Shown: positions 46,774 to 55,773 of the stretch, in pieces
How the letters are laid out: every line of letters begins with the position of its first letter
Position numbering within the stretch: position 1 is the first letter of the stretch
DNA from: Blattabacterium cuenoti
Lineage (GTDB): Bacteria > Bacteroidota > Bacteroidia > Flavobacteriales > Blattabacteriaceae
NCBI RefSeq assembly: GCF_014252355.1
Contig: NZ_CP059217.1
Span: forward strand, 413,273 to 477,272
Direction of reading: 5' to 3'
DNA: 64,000 nucleotides
The notes under the pieces: generated by a model
What the model was told of the DNA's origin: nothing
Databases searched by the model: none
Seen by the model: the letters and a program-made list of their open reading frames with translations, nothing else
Translations under genes and position numbers: made by a program

Positions 46774-47526
46774 AATTTTTAATCCTTTTATTGTATGCAA
46801 TTTATCTTTAATATGTATATTTTTAGTTAAAGGACTATAAATATGAGATAATCCTCCAGTTGCAATAACAAAACAATTTGTGTTCAGTTCTTGATTAATT
46901 CTTTGTATAAGCCCTTCCACCATACTTAAGTATCCATAAATTATTCCACTTTGTATACATTTATTTGTATATATACCTAATACTTTTGTCGGTTTTTTTA
47001 ATTTAATTTGTGTAATAATTGTGCCGTATTTTATATTAATGCAGATAAAGAACTATTTACACCAGGAGCTATAATAACTCATTGAATAGATCCATATTGA
47101 TTTATACATGTTAAACTTAATGCAGTACCAAAATATATTACTAAAGTAGTTTTTTTCTTTATATAAAGAATATGACGCAATAGCATTTGCATATAAATCT
47201 GTTCCTAATTGATAAGAATAATGTTTAACCGGGGAATAATAATATCTATCGACTATCATAGGCATAATCTTATGTATTTCATATAAAGATTGTTTTACAA
47301 TATTTGTTAGTATAGGTACAACTGATCCGATGACTATATTTTGTATTGATTTTGAAATAATACCATATTTATGATAATTTTTTTTAAATGAAAAAATATA
47401 TTCATCTAATGATCTATAAGGTTTACTATTAATTATCCAAGATAGATTACATTTGAGGTTTTTATAATTATTATTAAATAATCCAAAACGAATACTAGAA
47501 TTTCCAATGTTTATTGTTAACAACAT
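46753..47526 (-). pseudogene. coaX: Type III pantothenate kinase, broken
   Basis: A remnant of the enzyme that phosphorylates pantothenate, the first step to coenzyme A. The first frame (ATG at 47524-47526) reads MLLTINIGNSSIRFGLF and later GTDLYANAIASYSLY. It then leaves the family sequence at a T7 run (47150-47156; A7 on the coding strand). One frame over, the family sequence resumes as TLVIYFGTALSLTCIN, is stopped by TGA at 47079-47081 (SIQ-stop-VIIAPGVN), and shifts again around 47031-47044. A third frame reads KPTKVLGIYTNKC, GYLSMVEGLIQRIN and VIATGGLSHIY to a TAA at 46753. Two frameshifts plus a nonsense codon make a product very unlikely. The usual catalytic Asp of the first motif is Asn here. 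The gene is still easy to read, so the loss is recent. Confidence 0.9.
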
Positions 47527-47564
47527 TTTAATGAATAAAAAAACGTATTTTGAGTTATAAAAAT

Positions 47565-48362
47565 ATGTCTATATTTTTTCACAAAAAATTGTTTGATAAA
47601 AAACATGGAAATGGACTCCCAATAATTTTTTTGCATGGATTTATGGAAAATATGAATATTTGGAATAAGATTGTTAATGTTCTTTCTATAGAACATAACA
47701 CAATTTTAATTGATTTTCCGGGCCATGGAAAAACTAAATTTGTAGAACAAAAAAATAGTAAAATTTTAACAATGGAAAATTTATCATTTTCATTAGAATT
47801 TTATTTAAAAAAAAATAATATCAACAAGGCATTTTTTATAGGACATTCTATGGGTGGATATGTTGCTTTAGCACTTGCCGAAAAATATCCTGAAATATTT
47901 TTAGGATTATGCTTACTTCATTCTACAGCCCAATCAGATGATGAAAAAAAAAAAAAATATAGAATTAATTCAATTCCAATGATTATTAATCATTATTCAT
48001 TATTTGTTACTCGTAGTATTGAAAAATTATTTAATGTTAATAAATTACATTGTTTTAAAGAAGAAATTGATTATATAACACAAATAGCATTATGTATTCC
48101 AATCAATTGTATTTTATCTATTATGAGAGGTATGTTAATTAGAAAAAATAGAATAAATGTTATAAAAACAACTACGTTTCCAAAATTATATATTATAGGA
48201 TCATATGATTCAATCCTTCAAAAAAAAATTCTTATTGACGAATCTAAACTAGGCTATAATACTTTTTATCAAGAAATTCCAACAGGACATATGGGCCCAA
48301 TAGAAAATCCACAATATATTATCAAAATACTACAAAATTTTATATATAATCAAATATTATGA
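47565..48362 (+). CDS. Alpha/beta-fold hydrolase
   Basis: A serine hydrolase of the alpha/beta fold. The oxyanion region is IIFLHGFMENMNIW, the nucleophile elbow is GHSMGG (Ser95 from my start), and the catalytic His lies in TGHMGPIENP near the C-terminus. The substrate is unknown; MenH-like, esterase and lipase relatives share this pattern. I chose the ATG at 47565 (265 residues); TTG at 47550 would add five. It is divergent from the dead coaX with about 38 bases between starts, and overlaps the next gene by 4 bases. No signal peptide, so cytoplasmic. Confidence 0.88.
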   Translation: MSIFFHKKLFDKKHGNGLPIIFLHGFMENMNIWNKIVNVLSIEHNTILIDFPGHGKTKFVEQKNSKILTMENLSFSLEFYLKKNNINKAFFIGHSMGGYVALALAEKYPEIFLGLCLLHSTAQSDDEKKKKYRINSIPMIINHYSLFVTRSIEKLFNVNKLHCFKEEIDYITQIALCIPINCILSIMRGMLIRKNRINVIKTTTFPKLYIIGSYDSILQKKILIDESKLGYNTFYQEIPTGHMGPIENPQYIIKILQNFIYNQIL

Positions 48363-48982
48363 ATAATAAAGAATTTATGAGAAAAAAATATTTTTTTTGT
48401 AGAAAACATTTTTCTAAAACCAAAATATTATTCAATAGTCATAAAATATTCATGCAATTGAAAAAATTAATGATATGGAATAAAACTTATTATCATATTT
48501 ATTTGCCTATAAAAACAAACAATGAAATTGATACATTCACTATTATCAATTTTCTTATTAAGAAAAAAAAAATTGTAACAATTCCTTATTCAAATTTTGA
48601 CACAAAATGCATAGAAAATTGTTTATTTAACCATAAAATTGCTAAAAATACAAAAAAAAATAAATATGGAATTATTGAACCAATAAAAAAAATTATACTT
48701 CCAAATGATTTTATTGAAGTAATTTTTATTCCATTGATCATATTTGATTTAAAAGGATATAGAATAGGTTATGGAAAAGGATTTTATGATAAATTTATTC
48801 AATTATGCAGAAATAATATTATCAAAATTGGTCTTTCTATTTTTCCTCCTATTAGAAACATACAATCATTGCATAAAAATGATCTTAGACTAGATATTGG
48901 AATTACTCCAAATAAAATATTTTTTTTAACTAAAAAATACTTTAAAAATATCCCATATAATAATTATAAACATTATACATGA
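48359..48982 (+). CDS. 5-formyltetrahydrofolate cyclo-ligase
   Basis: Converts 5-formyl-THF to 5,10-methenyl-THF using ATP, clearing a folate by-product. It has 207 residues. The first ATP-site region is Lys/Arg-rich, and the family signature is clear at the C-terminal side: FIPLIIFDLKGYRIGYGKGF followed by YDKFI, and then LRLDIGITPNKI. Its ATG overlaps the hydrolase stop (ATGA). Its 3' end overlaps the 3' end of rseP on the other strand by 57 bases. Confidence 0.9.
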   Translation: MNNKEFMRKKYFFCRKHFSKTKILFNSHKIFMQLKKLMIWNKTYYHIYLPIKTNNEIDTFTIINFLIKKKKIVTIPYSNFDTKCIENCLFNHKIAKNTKKNKYGIIEPIKKIILPNDFIEVIFIPLIIFDLKGYRIGYGKGFYDKFIQLCRNNIIKIGLSIFPPIRNIQSLHKNDLRLDIGITPNKIFFLTKKYFKNIPYNNYKHYT

Positions 48983-50275
48983 TATAATAAAAAATCCAAT
49001 TATATTACTTTTTTCAACAAATTTTTCAGAAATTGTTTTAGTAGTAATTATTTCAATAATAATCAATAAAATATAACCTCCATCTAGTGATGGAATTGGA
49101 AAAAAATTTACAAATGCTAACCAAATTGATAAAGTACCTGTTAATACCCAAAATACTTCCCAATTCCATTCAGAAGGAAGTTCTTTTGCTATTGAAAAAA
49201 AACTACCAAGTTGTTTATAAGCTTTAGTTTTAAAATAAAAAACATTTTTAAAAAATAAAATTTGATTTTTAAGTACCATATAGGTATGTATTGCCCCATG
49301 ATAAATACATCCTAACATAGAATATGTTTTTTTTTCAAAAGAAAAAATTTGATCCATATCTACAAAACTTTTCAAATAAATTCCTATAATACCTTTGTTA
49401 TCTAAAATAAGTTGTTTGTTCATTAATTGTTCATTTCTATTAAAAGAAATAGAAACAAGTTTATTTTTATTTTTATATAAAATATCTTTAATTTGATCTG
49501 AAAATAAAATTAAATCTGAATTAATTGATAATATTTCATCATTTTTTTTAAGTCCACATTTATACGCTAAAGAATCTTTAATAACAGAATTTATTATTGG
49601 AGGAACACGAGGTTTTATGATAAAATTAAATTCTTTTTTATCAAAAATAATTCTTTTTTTTTCATTTTTTAATGACAAATGAATAATGTTTCCCATACGA
49701 TCAACTGTAATATCTTCACCCAATAAAATTTCTTTTGAAATATCATTGAAATATGGAATAAATTTACCATTTACAAATAATATTTTATCTCCATTTTGCA
49801 ACCCTATTTCTTTTCCTAAAGAATCAACTTCAATTCCATATTTAACATTTTGAGTAGGTAACTTTACTTCTCCATATAAAAATAATAAACCAGAAAAAAT
49901 AAAAATTGATAATAATACATTGAAAATAATTCCTCCCGATACTATTAATAATCTTTTTATTGAAGATTTAGAACAAAATTTTATATTATTATTTGATATT
50001 TTTTCTCTTATTGAAGAATCAACACGCATATTCTGTTCTTCTCTACTCATTCCATATATTTTAACATATCCACCTAAAGGGACCCATCCTATTCCATAAA
50101 TAGTTTTTCCTATTTTTTTTTTACAAATAGAAAACCAAGGATCAAAAAATAAAACAAACTTTTCTACATGTACTTTAAAAAGTTTAGAAAATGCAAAATG
50201 ACCTAATTCATGAACAATTACTAAAATAGAAATACATAGTAACATTTGTATGGTTTTCACCAAAATTTGTATCAT
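48926..50275 (-). CDS. rseP: Site-2 membrane protease RseP
   Basis: Intramembrane zinc protease that cleaves membrane-bound anti-sigma factors or signal-peptide remnants. It has 449 residues. The zinc motif HELGH (His22, Glu23, His26) is in the first transmembrane segment. Two diverged PDZ-like regions follow (about residues 125-200 and 215-290), and the second zinc-ligand region is NFFPIPSLDGG in the third membrane segment. A last membrane helix ends the protein. It converges with the cyclo-ligase gene with a 57-base overlap, so the last 18-19 residues are encoded opposite another gene. ATG start. Confidence 0.94.
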   Translation of the reverse strand: MIQILVKTIQMLLCISILVIVHELGHFAFSKLFKVHVEKFVLFFDPWFSICKKKIGKTIYGIGWVPLGGYVKIYGMSREEQNMRVDSSIREKISNNNIKFCSKSSIKRLLIVSGGIIFNVLLSIFIFSGLLFLYGEVKLPTQNVKYGIEVDSLGKEIGLQNGDKILFVNGKFIPYFNDISKEILLGEDITVDRMGNIIHLSLKNEKKRIIFDKKEFNFIIKPRVPPIINSVIKDSLAYKCGLKKNDEILSINSDLILFSDQIKDILYKNKNKLVSISFNRNEQLMNKQLILDNKGIIGIYLKSFVDMDQIFSFEKKTYSMLGCIYHGAIHTYMVLKNQILFFKNVFYFKTKAYKQLGSFFSIAKELPSEWNWEVFWVLTGTLSIWLAFVNFFPIPSLDGGYILLIIIEIITTKTISEKFVEKSNIIGFFIISCIMFIIIIWDIFKVFFS

Positions 50276-50382
50276 AAATGATTATAATTAAAAAAGAAAA
50301 TAAATTTAAATATTTTTAATCATTAAAAATATATTTTATTTAGTTCTTCTATTTATATTTATTATAATAAAATTGCATAATT

Positions 50383-50628
50383 TTGAATTTATCTGACCTT
50401 AAAACAGGAGAAAAAGGAATTATAAAAGGATATAAAAATAATAATTTTCCAATTAAATTATTGGAATTAGGAGTATTACCAGGTGTAAAATTTGAAATTA
50501 TTTTTATATCTATTTTTTCCGATTCATTATGTATCAGTTATGATTTATCTTGTTTAGCATTACGTAAACAAGAAGCAGAGAATATCCTCGTAGAACCTAT
50601 TAATTTATGCAAAAAAAAAATAAATTAG
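50383..50628 (+). CDS. feoA: Ferrous iron transport protein A
   Basis: Small SH3-like partner of FeoB. It has 81 residues. The start is TTG (MNLSDLKTGEKGIIKGY), with no ATG upstream in the frame. The family pattern LLELGVLPGVKFEII is present. It overlaps feoB by 22 bases, so the two are translationally linked. Divergent from rseP with a spacer of about 107 bases that must contain the promoter. Free-living bacteria control it by Fur; I see no clear Fur box. Confidence 0.92.
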   Translation: MNLSDLKTGEKGIIKGYKNNNFPIKLLELGVLPGVKFEIIFISIFSDSLCISYDLSCLALRKQEAENILVEPINLCKKKIN

Positions 50629-52667
50629 TTCTTATTGGAAATCCCAATGTTGGCAAAACATCTTTATTTAATCAATTAACTGGATTAAATCAAAAAGTAG
50701 GAAATTATTTAGGTGTAACCGTTGATAAAAAAATAGGATATTTCTATCATCATAAACTATCTTATCAAATCATAGATCTTCCTGGAACGTATAGTCTTTA
50801 TCCATCATCAAAAGATGATGAAATTATTGGAACTATTTTAAATAATGAAAAAAATAAAGATTATCCAGATATAACACTTTTTATAGCAGATTCTTCAAAT
50901 TTAAAAAAAAGTCTATTATTATTTAAACAAATACAAGATTTAGGCATACCAATTTTATTGATTTTAAATATGCTTGATGAAGCAAAAAGAAAAGGAATTA
51001 TTTTAAATGTAAAAAAATTGAAACAAATTCTTTCTACAGAAATAGTATTAATTAATGCTAGAACAGGAGAAGGAATTATCAAATTAAAAAATAAAATCAA
51101 TTTTTTAAACGCAAAAAAAAAATTTATTCGTTATCATAATAATTCTACGTTTTTGTCTTCTTCAATTCTGTATTTAAAAGCTGTTAAAAAAATTCAACAA
51201 TATTATAATATTAATATTTATAAAGCTTGGTATTATTTAGCATGCCAAAATTTAGAACAACATACATATATCAAACAAATTAAAAATAAATATAATATTA
51301 TTTCAAAAAGATTACAAGTCAAAGAAATTTTTAACAGATATGAAGAAATAGAAAAAATTATTTCCCAAACGGTTCACATTTCTTGTCATGAAAAAACAAA
51401 AAAAATTATTAATTTTTCAAACAAAATTGATAACTATTTTTTCATTCATCCATTTTGGGGGTATTTTATTTTTTTTTTATTTCTATTTTGTATTTTTCAA
51501 AGTATTTTTATTTGGGCAAGTCTACCAAAAAAATTATTAGAATTTTGTTTTTTATTTATTCAAAAAAAATTAGAAAACGTTTATCCTGGTCCTATCAATG
51601 ATTTTATATTACATGGAATTTTACCAGGGATTAGTATTATTTTCACTTTTATTCCACAAATTGTTATTCTATTATTTTTTATTCTTCTTATGGAAGAAAC
51701 AGGTTATATAAATAGAGTGATATTTTTAATGGATAGACTAATGCGACCTTTCGGATTAAATGGTAAAAGCGTAGTCCCAATTATTTCTAGTCTTGCTTGT
51801 GCTATTCCTGCTATTCTTTCTTCTAGACATATTGAAAATTATAGAGAACGATTAATCACAATCTTAGCAACTCCTTTTATTACCTGCTCAGCTAGATTAC
51901 CAGTGTATTCACTGATTATTTCTATTATTATTCCAGATAAACAATGGTTAGTTTTTCATTTAAGAGGAATTGTTTTAATGGGAATGTATTTATTAGGATT
52001 TTTAACTTCATTAAGTATTTCCATGATTTTTCATATTTTTTTAAAAAAAGATTATAAAAGTCATCTAATCATGGAAATGCCAACATATAAATGGCCAATT
52101 TTAAATAATATATTAATATCATTATGGATTCATATCAAATCATTTATTTTTCATACTGGAAAAATGATATTACTAATTAGTGTATTAATTTGGAGTTTAG
52201 GAAATATAGGCCCTTCTAATACAACAATAAATAAATACTTTATGATACAAAAACAAAACTTAAATCATTCTTACTTAGGTATTATAGGCAAAAAAATCGA
52301 ACCATTTATTTCTCCATTAGGATATGATTGGAAAATAGGAATAGGATTACTTTCTTCTTTTGTTGCTAGAGAAGTTTTTGTAAGTACAATGGCTACCGTG
52401 TATAGTATAGAACAAAATAATTATCATCATCCGTTAAAAGAAAGAATGAAAAAAGAAATTGATGTAAATAGTAAACAACCTATTTATAATTTAGCTACAG
52501 GATTTTCTTTATTATTTTTTTATGCATTTTCAATGCAATGTATGAGCACATTATCTATTATAAAAAAAGAAACTAAAACATGGAAATGGGCAATTATACA
52601 ATTTATTTTAATGACTTTTTTAGCTTATAGTTCTTCTTTTATTATTTTTCAAATTTTAAAAACATAA
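50607..52667 (+). CDS. feoB: Ferrous iron transporter FeoB
   Basis: Membrane protein that imports Fe2+ with a cytoplasmic GTPase domain. The G1 loop is GNPNVGKTS (residues 11-19), the G3 region is DLPGTYSLYP, and G4 is NMLDEA (Asn-x-x-Asp). The transmembrane part starts near residue 280 and contains the two Gate motifs, visible as SLACAIPAILSSRHI and FVAREVFVSTMATVYS. There are 686 residues, normal length. Upstream overlap with feoA and a 1-base gap to the 49-residue Cys-rich ORF downstream suggest one operon. Confidence 0.96.
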   Translation: MQKKNKLVLIGNPNVGKTSLFNQLTGLNQKVGNYLGVTVDKKIGYFYHHKLSYQIIDLPGTYSLYPSSKDDEIIGTILNNEKNKDYPDITLFIADSSNLKKSLLLFKQIQDLGIPILLILNMLDEAKRKGIILNVKKLKQILSTEIVLINARTGEGIIKLKNKINFLNAKKKFIRYHNNSTFLSSSILYLKAVKKIQQYYNINIYKAWYYLACQNLEQHTYIKQIKNKYNIISKRLQVKEIFNRYEEIEKIISQTVHISCHEKTKKIINFSNKIDNYFFIHPFWGYFIFFLFLFCIFQSIFIWASLPKKLLEFCFLFIQKKLENVYPGPINDFILHGILPGISIIFTFIPQIVILLFFILLMEETGYINRVIFLMDRLMRPFGLNGKSVVPIISSLACAIPAILSSRHIENYRERLITILATPFITCSARLPVYSLIISIIIPDKQWLVFHLRGIVLMGMYLLGFLTSLSISMIFHIFLKKDYKSHLIMEMPTYKWPILNNILISLWIHIKSFIFHTGKMILLISVLIWSLGNIGPSNTTINKYFMIQKQNLNHSYLGIIGKKIEPFISPLGYDWKIGIGLLSSFVAREVFVSTMATVYSIEQNNYHHPLKERMKKEIDVNSKQPIYNLATGFSLLFFYAFSMQCMSTLSIIKKETKTWKWAIIQFILMTFLAYSSSFIIFQILKT

Positions 52668-52668
52668 C

Positions 52669-52818
52669 ATGACAAATTATATTTTACAATATATGATACT
52701 TGGCTTTATTTTCATACTTTCTATAATTTATTTTTTAATTTTTTTTTGTAAAAAATTTATTTTTTTTTTTAAAAAAAAAAATAAATGCGATAAAAAATGC
52801 AATTGCAATAAACTATAA
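52669..52818 (+). CDS. FeoB-associated Cys-rich membrane protein
   Basis: A 49-residue product, too short for ordinary gene-finding cut-offs. It starts one base after feoB. It has one transmembrane segment (MILGFIFILSIIYFLIFF), then a Lys-rich stretch and a Cys-rich tail: Cys27, Cys40, Cys44 and Cys46 in CDKKCNC. This matches the layout of small FeoB-associated Cys-rich membrane proteins that commonly follow feoB, which supports a role in iron transport. The frame passes through T11 (52760-52770) and A11 (52771-52781) runs, so it depends on exact run lengths. I prefer it to a chance frame because of the Cys pattern and operon position. Confidence 0.7.
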   Translation: MTNYILQYMILGFIFILSIIYFLIFFCKKFIFFFKKKNKCDKKCNCNKL

Positions 52819-52834
52819 AATAAATAATGTTGTA

Positions 52835-53833
52835 TTATAATCTATTTGATGCATTAAATTCTATTGAAAAATAGATAAATTTTTTAAAAAATTCTGATAA
52901 AGAATATCCTGCATTTTGTAATTGTTTTGGAAAAATACTCTCATCTGAAAAACCTGGAACTGTATTAATTTCTAGAAAAAAAGGCTTGTCATTCACAATA
53001 ATATATTCTGCCCTTGAAATTCCTCTTAAATTCAAGATTTGACAAACTCTTTTTGCTGTATGTTTAATTTGGGTTTCTATTTTTTTTGATATTCTTGCTG
53101 GAGTTATTTCATGAGATTGTCCAGAATATTTTGATTCAAAATCAAAAAAATCATTTTTACTAATAATTTCTGTAATCGGTAAAACTGTTATGTTGTTATT
53201 AAAAGCAATCACTCCTACAGATAATTCTATACCAGCAAGATAAGATTCAATAAAAATTTCTTCATCTTCTTGAAACGCTTTTTCCATGGATGTTAATAAT
53301 TGATATTTATTATAAACTTTGGATACTCCTAAACTAGATCCAGATTTATTCGGTTTTACAAAACATGGAAGTCCTACTTTATCTAAAATTTTGTTTTCAC
53401 AAAAAACTTGATTTTTGTTCACAAAAAAAGATGTAGCAGTATTAATTCCATATTCTTTTAATAATGTCAAACAATAAATTTTATTAAAAGTAAGATTTGA
53501 ATGATGAAAATTACATCCTGTATATGGTATTTTTAATAAATAAAAATAAGCCTGAATGATGCCATCTTCTCCTGGAGTTCCATGTATTGCATTAAAAACA
53601 CAATCAAATTTTAAAATATTTTGTTTAGATAAACGAATAGTAAAATTATGTCTATCCACTAAATATTTTATATTGTTTTCATCTTTAAAAAACCATGTAT
53701 CTCTAAAAATATATACTAAATATGGATCAAATTCATCTTTATTTAAATGTTTCAATACAAATTTTCCACTTTTTAAGGAAATTGGAGCCTCATCTGTATT
53801 TCCACCTACTATGATAGCTATTTTTTTCTTCAT
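52835..53833 (-). CDS. ddl: D-alanine--D-alanine ligase
   Basis: Makes the D-Ala-D-Ala dipeptide for peptidoglycan. It has 332 residues in the ATP-grasp fold: N-terminal IIVGGNTDEAPISLKSG, NAIHGTPGEDG, ATP-binding KPNKSGSSLGVSKV, and the Mg/substrate-site FLEINTVPGFSDES at the C-terminal side. The start is ATG. The divergent PASTA-protein gene begins 20 bases away. A ddl/PASTA/rluD neighbourhood is usual in this phylum. Confidence 0.95.
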   Translation of the reverse strand: MKKKIAIIVGGNTDEAPISLKSGKFVLKHLNKDEFDPYLVYIFRDTWFFKDENNIKYLVDRHNFTIRLSKQNILKFDCVFNAIHGTPGEDGIIQAYFYLLKIPYTGCNFHHSNLTFNKIYCLTLLKEYGINTATSFFVNKNQVFCENKILDKVGLPCFVKPNKSGSSLGVSKVYNKYQLLTSMEKAFQEDEEIFIESYLAGIELSVGVIAFNNNITVLPITEIISKNDFFDFESKYSGQSHEITPARISKKIETQIKHTAKRVCQILNLRGISRAEYIIVNDKPFFLEINTVPGFSDESIFPKQLQNAGYSLSEFFKKFIYFSIEFNASNRL

Positions 53834-53853
53834 TTTTTATTTATTTTATTAAT

Positions 53854-54729
53854 ATGAAATATTATAAATACTGTTTAATTTTTATTATAAATTTATTCAT
53901 CGCTATATATATACTATATAATATTCTTCATTTAGCGTTAAACTGGGTTCAAGTTTACACAAAACATGGTTCATATGTTATAGTTCCGAATATTCATAAT
54001 TTAACAATTAAACAATCTATTTCCTTGTTAAATAAATTAGGATTAAAATATGAAATATCTGAATCAGAATATAATCCATCTTTTAAACCTAATCAAATAT
54101 TATATTTTTTACCAGAAGCTGGTAATCATGTTAAAATAGGCAGATCCATATATATACAAGTAAATGCAAAAAATTACACAACTACAGTTTTGCCTAATAT
54201 TTTTAATAAAAATAAACGAATAGCTATCAAACTTCTTCATGCTAATCATATTGATGTAGAACAAATAAAATATATAAACAATATATCTAAAAATACTATT
54301 TGCAAGGCATTATTTAAAGGAAAAAATATTACATCTGGATTTGTATTGCCAGTGAAAAATAAAATTACTTTAATTGTTGGAAATGGATTTTTTGTAAAAA
54401 AAAATTATTTTTTGATTCCAAATATTAATGGGCTACCTATTAAAAATGCTATACAATTATTAAAAGAAAAATTATTTACTAATATTCATGTTGTATACTA
54501 TGATAACATTTATTCTTTATATAATAATGAAACATTTTACGATAATTCATTTATATATCGTCAATATCCTAATCCAGGACAAATAACTTATGATAAAAAT
54601 ATTTCTATATACCTGTGGATTACTAACTATAATAATACCAATAATCATAATAATGAAGAAGAAATAGATATTTCAGAAAATAATAATCAAGATAAATATA
54701 ATTTTAATGATATAAACAATAATAACTAA
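53854..54729 (+). CDS. PASTA-domain membrane protein
   Basis: A protein with an N-terminal membrane anchor (about residues 6-30) and three PASTA-like repeats outside (about 40-105, 110-178 and 185-252), each starting with a V/I-P-N-I motif (VIVPNIHNLT, TVLPNIFN, LIPNING). PASTA domains usually bind muropeptides or lie in penicillin-binding proteins and Ser/Thr kinases; no enzyme domain is attached here. The tail (about 253-291) is Asn/Asp/Glu-rich low complexity. It lies between ddl and rluD, which suggests a cell-wall role. ATG start. Confidence 0.88.
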   Translation: MKYYKYCLIFIINLFIAIYILYNILHLALNWVQVYTKHGSYVIVPNIHNLTIKQSISLLNKLGLKYEISESEYNPSFKPNQILYFLPEAGNHVKIGRSIYIQVNAKNYTTTVLPNIFNKNKRIAIKLLHANHIDVEQIKYINNISKNTICKALFKGKNITSGFVLPVKNKITLIVGNGFFVKKNYFLIPNINGLPIKNAIQLLKEKLFTNIHVVYYDNIYSLYNNETFYDNSFIYRQYPNPGQITYDKNISIYLWITNYNNTNNHNNEEEIDISENNNQDKYNFNDINNNN

Positions 54730-54748
54730 CTCAATAACATTTATATAT

Positions 54749-55744
54749 ATGAAAAAATTAAATTTTGTTGTAAAAACAACACAAAAATTAATACGAATAG
54801 ATAAATACTTAAAACAATATTATATAAAAGATATTAGCCGAAATCAGATTCAATATGCAATAAAATCAGGAAAAATATTAGTAAACAAACAATACATTAA
54901 AAACAATTATATAGTCAAACCTTGTGATTATATAGAAGGCACAATTAATCCTTCAGTAGAAGTTCATATAGAAGAATATAATAATATTCATGAAGAAAAC
55001 ATTCCTATTAATATTATTTATCAAGATGAAGATTTAGCTGTTATTAATAAACCTGCTGGAATGGTAGTACATCCAGGAATTAAAAATCAAACTAGTACGT
55101 TAATTAATGGAATTATTTATCATTTTAAAAAAAATATTAATTTATATCGATGCGGATTAATTCATAGAATAGATAAAGATACTTCTGGATTATTAGTTTT
55201 TGCTAAAAATGAATATACACAAGAATATTTATCTAAACAATTTTTTCATAAAACTGTAAAAAGACAATATATTGCTTTAGTATGGGGAAATTTAAAATAT
55301 CAACAAGGAACTATCAGTGGTTATATAGGCAAAGATCCTAAAAACAGAATAAAAATGAAATTATTTAATCAATTTTCCATTGGAAGACAATATTCCATTA
55401 CTCATTATAAAGTTATAGAAAGATTTAAACATTTAACTTCTATTATATGTTGTCTAGAAACTGGAAAAACACATCAAATTAGAACTCATTTCAAATTTTT
55501 AGGACATCCTATATTTAATGATAAAATATATGGAGGTAATAAAATTCCAATACAAAATTCAAATAAATATATAACTTTTTTAAAAAATTGTCTAAATATA
55601 TTAAACAGACAAGCATTACATTCTTGTTATCTTTCTTTTGTTCATCCTAAAAATCAACAAATATGTTCTTTTATATGTCCAATTCCTAAAGAATGGAGTT
55701 TATTATTACAACAATGTAGATATTATTATAAATTCGTAATTTAA
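54749..55744 (+). CDS. rluD: 23S rRNA pseudouridine synthase (RluD family)
   Basis: Makes pseudouridines in 23S rRNA helix 69. It has 331 residues. An S4 RNA-binding domain comes first (IRIDKYLKQYYIKDISRNQI). The catalytic motif is HRIDKDTSGLLVFAK with Asp142. The C-terminal TGKTHQIRTHFKFLGHPIFN is conserved. It follows the PASTA gene by 19 bases. RluC/RluD subfamily choice is from neighbourhood and the S4 domain. Confidence 0.92.
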   Translation: MKKLNFVVKTTQKLIRIDKYLKQYYIKDISRNQIQYAIKSGKILVNKQYIKNNYIVKPCDYIEGTINPSVEVHIEEYNNIHEENIPINIIYQDEDLAVINKPAGMVVHPGIKNQTSTLINGIIYHFKKNINLYRCGLIHRIDKDTSGLLVFAKNEYTQEYLSKQFFHKTVKRQYIALVWGNLKYQQGTISGYIGKDPKNRIKMKLFNQFSIGRQYSITHYKVIERFKHLTSIICCLETGKTHQIRTHFKFLGHPIFNDKIYGGNKIPIQNSNKYITFLKNCLNILNRQALHSCYLSFVHPKNQQICSFICPIPKEWSLLLQQCRYYYKFVI

Positions 55745-55773
55745 ATACTTGATTTAATGAATAAATTAACTAA

